Shown piece after piece: positions 24,901-29,140 of a stretch of 29,140 bases of DNA. The stretch is from NCBI GenBank assembly GCA_964472785.1, contig CAYYMH010000054.1, forward strand, positions 1-29,140. The letters run 5' to 3'. The position numbers and the translations under genes were made by a program. Within the stretch, counting starts at the first letter, position 1. The number at the start of each line of letters is the position of its first letter. Source of the stretch: CAYYMH01 sp964472785. Its GTDB lineage: Bacteria > Zhuqueibacterota > Zhuqueibacteria > Thermofontimicrobiales > Thermofontimicrobiaceae. Under the pieces are notes generated by a model. The model did not search any database, was not told the origin of the DNA, and saw only the letters and a program-made list of their open reading frames with translations.

Positions 24901-25113
24901 TTTACCCATCTGCCGGCACAGTGTGAAATTTTGATTTTCAATGTTGCCGGAGAAATCGTGGCAGTGCTCGAACATGACAATGTGTATTCGGGTACTGCGT
25001 TCTGGGATTTGCAGAGCTACGAGGGCATGGAGGTGACGTCGGGATTGTATCTGTACGTGGTGAAAACGCCGCAGGGAAAAAGCAAAGAAGGGAAGTTTGT
25101 GGTGGTGAGGTGA
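21976..25113 (+). CDS. Large secreted FN3 protein with C-terminal sorting-like domain (paralogue B)
   Basis: A 1045-residue paralogue of the 17114-20158 protein. An N-terminal anchor or signal segment covers about 9-27. The N-terminal half (about 40-460) is clearly homologous but much diverged (shared: SVSLGPTVSGTFF, SFSGDLLLSDVY, ENIYGERVWPG, LGLTGWH). The C-terminal half from LMSSGPFNWDSGDTVKFAF is nearly identical, including the FN3-like region and the VVPNPYLVTAAWE sorting-like tail. It overlaps the FMN_bind-like gene by 20 bp and has AAGGTG 7 nt before its ATG, so it is the last gene of the peptide operon. This linkage suggests the redox genes act on, or together with, this surface protein. 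Paralogue A lacks such partners. Molecular function is unknown. Confidence 0.85.
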   Translation: MSIKPNNNAIIVTVIILIVISVYFQINKTVFSKTRKLSHKNSIDLAIGLVESDLIKCIFTNDGNFSKYNSFQPSSKFSGIRYKKAYYLGDLHLWLGVPEGEWTPRVWDNVKKDSVSLGPTVSGTFFHDFKKYYYIKNTDFGPVPGSRNLSFSGDLLLSDVYTVTDELDLPMLTNNKFPTTWAENIYGERVWPGKWKIDPITNKEISGQFRADQEVYFEFTDISYAGNPYPSNYEEIGFLKMPLRGYDIGAEVMGNVLIFEDKYAEDFLFVDLKMINTSQWNYEGVYSGIYFRPSLYRADWDWIRQNTQHDENINYLIRDIDPKGEEFNYDLSYYYFDMTPLPEMGPFHYIGIKLLQTAPYQHPQKNKRNAFEHAVIRKQLGLTGWHLLNDYGIGENIWVGDYGYFNLKDHPLKRGELIQYKLLAGDTTNLLPVEEERFFYPNDSTLNPKFDNIESIRLPFDPATLMSSGPFNWDSGDTVKFAFAVVFGEDLEDLKANCRVAQKMYDHNYRRMEAPEAPTVSAVAGDKQVTLYWNDAAENSADFLTGYHDFEGYRIYRTSVDPALNQWGEEIRDGNGELVGFVPLAQFDLKNGITGLDPEYPHLELGFDSGIQHSWTDTTVKNGVSYWYAVCAYDQGISPDSLRNPDGWARFKSLENSRGTDAELWRNLVRVTPGAAPSNYMGASLKLIPLPGSRGNGPIVAEIIDAAAVSGHTYTVIFDDTSQSWLTYSVKDEATGQMVLQQVSQVHGEEGPIFDGIRLNVRAFDAAGLYADSSGWFRLDSGDSSDCNYTIEAVSLLKEAVLDNYEFRFTGRGDTSYILGKTAPFELWNVSRREKLDWEIFTNSKTDSTDSLKSVWSSGDYIRIREQVAGAYKFTWDVRMTRNPEIRYVERDTTLDGYPATVIDTLIIDNPPQTDDVARIITAKPFHSGDRFSLQTVPVQAQTAEKDELSLIKVVPNPYLVTAAWERHRDDHRLSFTHLPAQCEILIFNVAGEIVAVLEHDNVYSGTAFWDLQSYEGMEVTSGLYLYVVKTPQGKSKEGKFVVVR
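23358..25113 (+). repeat. 1.76-kb duplicated segment, copy B
   Basis: Partner of 18403-20158. Identical blocks are 23358-23633 and 24592-24966. The change from AT-rich unique to GC-rich shared sequence occurs within a few bases of 23358. Confidence 0.93.
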
Positions 25114-25527
25114 GGTCCGGGTTGGAGTTGCGGGTTATCTGGTTTCGGGTTTCGAGTTTTTGTGTGTCGGGTTTTGGGCTGGTGGTTTTAGTCATGTCGG
25201 AAAAGGAATAGTTAGTTTTAAACAGCAAAAACGGTAACCGATCACGGGTTGGGTAAAGCGTATTAAAATCCACACAAAGACACAGAGGCGCAAAGAACAC
25301 GCAAAGAAATAGATTGTAAATCAAGGACAAATAAAAAAGTTAAATAACAACACGTACTAAAGGTAATCACTTTATAATCAGATTTTTCTCTGCGTTACTT
25401 TTGCGATTTCGCGTCTTTGCGTAAAAATTATTTATCCCTGTGATCGCTTACGGAAAACGCGAACATTCTCCGCGCGCCTGACGGTGAACAGCGAAAATAA
25501 AAATAAGAACAATGATATGGTGTCAAA
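25114..25527. other. Gene-free region with G/T-rich and dispersed repeats
   Basis: 414 bp without a supported gene. The first 80 bp are G/T-rich (repeated GGGTT, TTCGGGTTTCG). An inverted pair of dispersed repeats occupies 25269-25422. The remainder up to the lipoprotein start is unremarkable; no clear promoter or terminator was seen. Confidence 0.6.
25269..25422. repeat. Inverted pair of 'CACAAAGACACAGAGGCGC' type repeats
   Basis: The arm at about 25272-25309 (CACAAAGACACAGAGGCGCA, then AAGAACACGCAAAGAAA) reappears in inverted orientation at 25385-25422 (CTCTGCGTTAC ... GCGTCTTTGCGT), with roughly four fifths of positions matching and about 75 bp between. A third, shorter relative is at 14508-14533. 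Confidence 0.55.
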
Positions 25528-26268
25528 ATGAGAACAAAATTTATTTCTTTAATACTTGCAGTGATTTCGATACTGCTTCTCTATTGCGAGGAAGAAATTC
25601 CCCAGGGTCCGCCCAAAGTGCAGGTTGCGGAAGCCGAGCTTTATGTTCCGTTCGACCGCAAGGTGTTTCCCCATCCGACGAACTACTGGACGCGTTATAT
25701 CCGCCCCACGGACATGACCCAGGAAGAATGGGACTATGCCACGGATTCGGCGGTCCGGTTTCGTCTCAAAGTGAACAATATTTTCGATGAAACCATCGAT
25801 GGTCTCAAGTGGATCGATGTGAAATTACATCTCTGGTCAACGAACTACCATCATATCGATTATATGTTGAGCTACCGCAATTTCAGGGAGGATTCCACGT
25901 TAATCGTACTGCATCCGGGCAAATCGTATTATGTGTACACCGAGGATTCGTTGATCTGGAATCAGATCGATGAACAGGGAAACAGTATTCACGAGACAAA
26001 TCCGTATCAGATGTTTTTTGTGAGACTGGATTCATCGTTTGACCGTGTGGATAATGAGTGGGACTATTTTTGCGATACCACTTACACTGCCTGGGTGGAC
26101 ACGGTGGTAAAGTTTGATCTGCCCATCAAAATGAAAGCCCAGGCCGAGGTGAAAATTTTCAAAAATTATGAAGCCATTACCTCTGATATTTTTCATTTTG
26201 AAATTCATTGTTTTTTCCCGGAAGGAATGGAAGATTCGCATGAATGTCCGCTCAGCGGTGGAGGATAG
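25528..26268 (+). CDS. Putative lipoprotein of unknown function
   Basis: A 246-residue exported protein. The N-terminus is basic then hydrophobic, and ends in LLLYC-EEE (C20), a lipobox-like site with Tyr before the cysteine; the propeller lipoproteins downstream have the same LPFYC pattern. The mature part is rich in aromatic and acidic residues (TNYWTRYIRP, WDYATDSAVRFRLKVNN, DSLIWNQIDEQ), and its strands suggest a beta-sandwich. No known motif was recognised. The ribosome-binding site is weak. It is followed after 29 bp by the PQQ-type propeller lipoprotein, probably in one transcript. Base composition is close to that of the GC-rich core, unlike the AT-rich genes after it. Confidence 0.7.
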   Translation: MRTKFISLILAVISILLLYCEEEIPQGPPKVQVAEAELYVPFDRKVFPHPTNYWTRYIRPTDMTQEEWDYATDSAVRFRLKVNNIFDETIDGLKWIDVKLHLWSTNYHHIDYMLSYRNFREDSTLIVLHPGKSYYVYTEDSLIWNQIDEQGNSIHETNPYQMFFVRLDSSFDRVDNEWDYFCDTTYTAWVDTVVKFDLPIKMKAQAEVKIFKNYEAITSDIFHFEIHCFFPEGMEDSHECPLSGGG

Positions 26269-26297
26269 AGAGGTGAATATGGTGTTGAAAGGATGTT

Positions 26298-27575
26298 ATG
26301 AAAAAAAACATGTTCATATTTTGGCTGCTAATTTTACTATTACCATTTTACTGCCAAAAAGAAAATTCAACTGAACCTGAACCGGGCAATGGCTCCCATC
26401 CTCAGGTGGATATTCCCTGGCCTTCGTTGGCGGATAGTCCGTGGCCCATGCATCACGGAAATCCCCAATCAACAGGACGAAGTTCGTCAATTGGTCCAGA
26501 TCAAGGGATTATTGACTGGGAATTTCATGTCGGACATGAGATAGGCACATCTATAGCAATCGGTTCAGATTCAACTATTTATTTTGGAAGTAATGGTCCG
26601 TATTTATGGGCAGTAAATTGGGATGGTTCTTTAAAATGGAAGCATCACCTATCCGATAACAGCCCACAATATACGCAAGCATGTTCTCCACTTGTTTCAG
26701 CGGATGGAACTATTTACATAGGTACCAGGGGTAATCTGCTTTATGCGGTAAAATCGGATGGCACTAAAAAATGGACTTACGAAGCGGATGACTGGCTTAA
26801 TAATTTAGGTATGAATATCGGATTAGATGGTACAATTTATTTCGTTGACGCCAATTTTTGGCTTTATGCGGTTAATCCAAATGGATCTTTAAAATGGAAA
26901 ATCGGTGGCAATTATAAATTTCAAGGTGTTGAAATGTCCGGTATTGCTATTTCTCCGGAAGGGTCTACGCTTTATATGGGGTGCACGGGAACAGCTGAAA
27001 GCGATACAATAACCGGATTAATAGCAGTGGGAATCGATGGAGTAGTGAAATGGTTGTATCAAAGTTTTCCAGCTTATGGAACGCCTTTAGTTGACAATAA
27101 AGGTAATATTTACTATGGCGCACGTAAACCTACTCACTCAAATTTATCAGATAATGTTAATAAAAGAGGTATTTTTTCGATTACTCAAAATGGTAAATTA
27201 CGGTGGTTTTATAGCGCAAAAATGGGACCAATGATGGATCCTACAATGGATTATGATGGAAATTTATATTTTGCAGTCGGTGATTCGCCAAGCGCATTTG
27301 AATTAGTTTCTGTCGATTCAAATGGAAAATTAAGATGGATTTTTTCTGATCAGGAATTTCAACCTATAGTAAGTTCCTTGGTTAATGATTTAGAAGGTAC
27401 AATATATTTTTCATCTCAATCCAATCAAATAATTAAAATTTCCTCGAAAGGTACCTTAAAATGGAAAATAGAAAGTAATAAAGTAGTTTGGAATTCACCG
27501 GCAATTGCCTTCGGTAGATTATTGGTTGGTAGTGGCATTGGAGTAGATGGAGGAAAATTGTATTGCATTAAATAA
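26298..27575 (+). CDS. PQQ-like beta-propeller lipoprotein
   Basis: A 425-residue lipoprotein with signal LLILLLPFYC-QKE (lipobox cysteine C19), a linker rich in Pro/Glu/Ser, and WPMHHGNPQSTGRSS, a common entry to PQQ-type propellers. At least seven repeats follow, of the form DGTIYxG...LxAVnxDGslKWk, for example ADGTIYIGTRGNLLYAVKSD, LDGTIYFVDANFWLYAVNPN and YDGNLYFAVG, consistent with a 7- or 8-bladed BamB/PQQ-like propeller. No PQQ-ligand set is evident, so a binding or scaffold role is more likely than dehydrogenase activity. AAGGA precedes the ATG. The first 150 bp are almost identical to those of the partial gene at 28893, after which the two diverge. Confidence 0.9.
   Translation: MKKNMFIFWLLILLLPFYCQKENSTEPEPGNGSHPQVDIPWPSLADSPWPMHHGNPQSTGRSSSIGPDQGIIDWEFHVGHEIGTSIAIGSDSTIYFGSNGPYLWAVNWDGSLKWKHHLSDNSPQYTQACSPLVSADGTIYIGTRGNLLYAVKSDGTKKWTYEADDWLNNLGMNIGLDGTIYFVDANFWLYAVNPNGSLKWKIGGNYKFQGVEMSGIAISPEGSTLYMGCTGTAESDTITGLIAVGIDGVVKWLYQSFPAYGTPLVDNKGNIYYGARKPTHSNLSDNVNKRGIFSITQNGKLRWFYSAKMGPMMDPTMDYDGNLYFAVGDSPSAFELVSVDSNGKLRWIFSDQEFQPIVSSLVNDLEGTIYFSSQSNQIIKISSKGTLKWKIESNKVVWNSPAIAFGRLLVGSGIGVDGGKLYCIK
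26335..26446 (+). repeat. Shared lipoprotein leader, copy 1
   Basis: 112 bp identical to 28930-29041 (offset 2595), encoding the end of the signal peptide, lipobox and linker. Only six mismatches lie in the 37 bp before it, and identity ends abruptly after 26446. Confidence 0.9.
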
Positions 27576-27593
27576 TTTTAGCAGGTAAACACA

Positions 27594-28715
27594 ATGAAAA
27601 TAAGGCTTATATTTATAGGGATAACATTTATAATTTATTATGATATTATTGCTAATAGTAGCTACAATTTAGAAATTTTTATGCATACTTGCAATACCAA
27701 TGGAACACAAGTTGTATTCAATGTAACTGTTAATGCAAATAAGCCAATATGGAATCCTGAAACTAATCTTATTGATACAGATAATTTTCAAAATCCAGCT
27801 TCTCTGATTATATCAGGTAATGATACAACGACTTATTATGGATGGCATACTGATAAATCATCATCAGTTTATGATGGCAACCCCTGTCTTCAATGGACCT
27901 ATGAGTATAAAATCAAGGTATCTGATAAATCGAAAGAACTCAAAGTGGAGACTTTTGGATATAAAGGTTGGGATGTTGATATAATGTATGATTATGGACA
28001 AGATAAATATTTTATATGGAATCGTAGTCAAAAAAAGAAAGAAAGTGAGACTACTAGTTTGAATATGAGGGATAGTGCAGAATATCTTCAGCCTACTTCT
28101 CCTAATAATCTTGTATGTATTAATCATATGAGCTATAATGAAAATCCAGACTTTAAGTGGGAGACTCCAGAGCATCCGGAGAATACGAGCTTTACTTATA
28201 ATATATACCGGGATGATGGTAGTGGTTATATCAAAATTAATACTATTGCTTTAAGTTGTACTACATACACAGACACAGGCGCTGAACTTGATAAATTTGG
28301 CAATGCTACATATTACTATGTAAAAGCAAAAGGAGCAAATTCACCGCTGTCGGATGCTTCAAATATTGTTGAAATAAATACTGACATTGCCAGTAAACCC
28401 TTACCTGATATAGGTTCTGATCAAAAGAGACATAATGATCAGACCACGCTGGAAGATATATCTTTACTATCAATTTATCCCAATCCCTTCAATCCAACGA
28501 CAAAGATTTCATACGATGTTCCCAAAGCAGGTCTGATCCAAATAGCGGTTTATAACACGACCGGACAGAAAGTCACTGATTTGGTAAATGAATTTAAATA
28601 TCCGGGAGAGTATTCGGTTAATTTTGAAGGTCAATCACTGGCAGGCGGTGTTTATTTCGTTCGATTGCTAATTGATGACCAGCAAGTTACCAGAAAGATT
28701 TTACTGTTCAAATAA
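27594..28715 (+). CDS. Secreted FN3 protein with type A (Por-type) sorting domain
   Basis: A 373-residue exported protein with a signal peptide (about 1-20). An N-terminal beta-rich domain (about 22-160) contains VVFNVTVNANKPIWNP, TTYYGWHTD and CLQWTYEYKIKV, and may bind carbohydrate, though I cannot name the family. A fibronectin type III-like domain covers about 165-265 (PTSPNNLVC ... TYNIYRDDGSGY ... YYYVKAKG). The C-terminal 85 residues are a typical T9SS-like tail: LSIYPNPFNPTTKISYDVP, VYNTTGQKVTDLV and LAGGVYFVRLLIDDQ. In Bacteroidota this tail directs type IX secretion; whether this lineage has a working T9SS cannot be judged here. AGGT stands 9 nt before the ATG, 18 bp after the propeller gene, so they are probably cotranscribed. 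Confidence 0.88.
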   Translation: MKIRLIFIGITFIIYYDIIANSSYNLEIFMHTCNTNGTQVVFNVTVNANKPIWNPETNLIDTDNFQNPASLIISGNDTTTYYGWHTDKSSSVYDGNPCLQWTYEYKIKVSDKSKELKVETFGYKGWDVDIMYDYGQDKYFIWNRSQKKKESETTSLNMRDSAEYLQPTSPNNLVCINHMSYNENPDFKWETPEHPENTSFTYNIYRDDGSGYIKINTIALSCTTYTDTGAELDKFGNATYYYVKAKGANSPLSDASNIVEINTDIASKPLPDIGSDQKRHNDQTTLEDISLLSIYPNPFNPTTKISYDVPKAGLIQIAVYNTTGQKVTDLVNEFKYPGEYSVNFEGQSLAGGVYFVRLLIDDQQVTRKILLFK

Positions 28716-28746
28716 GGTGAGGAGATTTTAACTGAATTATTTTTTT

Positions 28747-28858
28747 AAAAATTTATGGAATTTTCAAATTTATTGCATCTACTAATTGATGGTACGATTA
28801 AATTAAACTACCGGAATTAAGCCGTCAGGCTTTTAAAAAATCATCCACAAACGCCATG
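28747..28858 (+). repeat. 112-bp upstream repeat, copy 2
   Basis: Second copy of 16777-16888 with five substitutions. It fills most of the gap between the FN3 protein and the partial propeller lipoprotein, ending 34 bp before the latter's ATG. The internal AAGCC-GTCA-GGCTT hairpin is conserved. Confidence 0.85.
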
Positions 28859-28892
28859 CGCCATGAGAAAAACGATTTAAAAAGGTGACACC

Positions 28893-29140
28893 ATGAAAAA
28901 AAATGCGTTCATATTTTGGCTATTAATTCTACTATTACCATTTTACTGCCAAAAAGAAAATTCAACTGAACCTGAACCGGGCAATGGCTCCCATCCTCAG
29001 GTGGATATTCCCTGGCCTTCGTTGGCGGATAGTCCGTGGCCAATTGCGCAAGGTGATGTACAGTGTACAGGACGCGGAAAAACTCCCGGGCCGACATCAG
29101 GAACAGTCGAATGGGTTTTTACGACTGAAAACATGGGGAA
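28893..29140 (+). CDS. Second PQQ-like propeller lipoprotein, truncated by window end
   Basis: An open frame from the ATG at 28893 (AGGTGA 5 nt upstream) to the window edge, 82 complete codons, no stop. It encodes the same LLILLLPFYC-QKE lipoprotein signal and linker as the 26298 gene, then diverges to WPIAQGDVQCTGRGKTPGP and VEWVFTT, still recognisably the start of a PQQ-like propeller. It is a tandem paralogue with a nearly identical leader. It is preceded by the 112-bp repeat rather than by its sister's upstream sequence, so its expression may be controlled separately. Confidence 0.88.
   Translation, partial: MKKNAFIFWLLILLLPFYCQKENSTEPEPGNGSHPQVDIPWPSLADSPWPIAQGDVQCTGRGKTPGPTSGTVEWVFTTENMG

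Noticed and set aside
17114..25113. Diversity-generating retroelement acting on the two large paralogues
   Set aside because: No reverse transcriptase or short template repeat is present, and differences between copies are not confined to adenine positions.
27594..28715. Claim that a functional type IX secretion system operates here
   Set aside because: Only the sorting-type tail is seen. No Por/Gld/Spr component is in the window, so the secretion route is left open.
1..29140. CRISPR arrays, tRNA or rRNA genes, insertion-sequence transposases, prophage genes
   Set aside because: No regularly spaced repeats, no cloverleaf or rRNA-like conserved stretches, and no transposase, integrase or phage structural proteins were recognised on either strand.

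Overview
The window looks like a chromosome segment from an uncultured Gram-negative bacterium of the FCB superphylum, most likely near candidate phylum KSB1 or Calditrichota. Three things point there. Several secreted proteins end in C-terminal sorting or FlgD-Ig-like domains of the 'PNPFNPTT...' and 'VVPNPYLVTAAWE' kinds. There are lipoproteins, an outer-membrane barrel fusion and a PpiD-like folding factor. Promoter-like signals are of the ordinary TTGACA/TATAAT type with 17-bp spacing, not the Bacteroidota -33/-7 type. The assignment rests on recalled sequence style, not on a marker gene.

Region 1 (1-2166, minus strand): a two-gene unit, a DUF488 protein with an extra N-terminal domain followed by an ATGA-overlapped partner. 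It is followed by a 128-bp structure at 55-182 with all the architecture of an integron attC site. The unit therefore looks like an integron gene cassette of about 1.97 kb. No integrase is in the window.

Region 2 (2167-9981): housekeeping genes. A nitronate monooxygenase-like flavoprotein (minus) is divergent, across a REP-like palindromic element, from an M1 metallopeptidase fused to an Omp85-like barrel and a RecQ helicase. A convergent AAA/DUF4143 ATPase follows.

Region 3 (9982-14630, minus): a compact histidine operon, hisB-hisH-hisF-[hisA-hisI-hisE fusion]-hisD, with a clear promoter. hisG and hisC are not present here. The 5' leader between 14429 and the promoter holds one short dispersed repeat and nothing else recognised. 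A divergent promoter drives a PpiD/SurA-like periplasmic folding factor (14778-16601), which ends at a good intrinsic terminator.

Region 4 (16663-29140, plus): an accessory region for surface and secreted proteins, rich in local duplications. Two 1,000-residue secreted paralogues have diverged, AT-rich N-terminal halves joined to near-identical, GC-rich, gap-free C-terminal halves. The second paralogue is the last gene of an apparent operon. That operon begins with an 86-residue cysteine-rich secreted peptide behind a perfect Shine-Dalgarno sequence. A strong hairpin follows, then a membrane-anchored TlpA-type thioredoxin (CPAC) and a membrane-anchored protein with a CxxC and an FMN_bind-like TGAT motif. 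I read this as a possible, as far as I know undescribed, envelope thiol/flavin system serving the peptide and/or the large surface protein. Further along are a lipoprotein of unknown function, a PQQ-type beta-propeller lipoprotein, an FN3 protein with a sorting tail, and the start of a second propeller lipoprotein. This last gene shares its leader with the first and carries a 112-bp upstream repeat also found before the first large paralogue.
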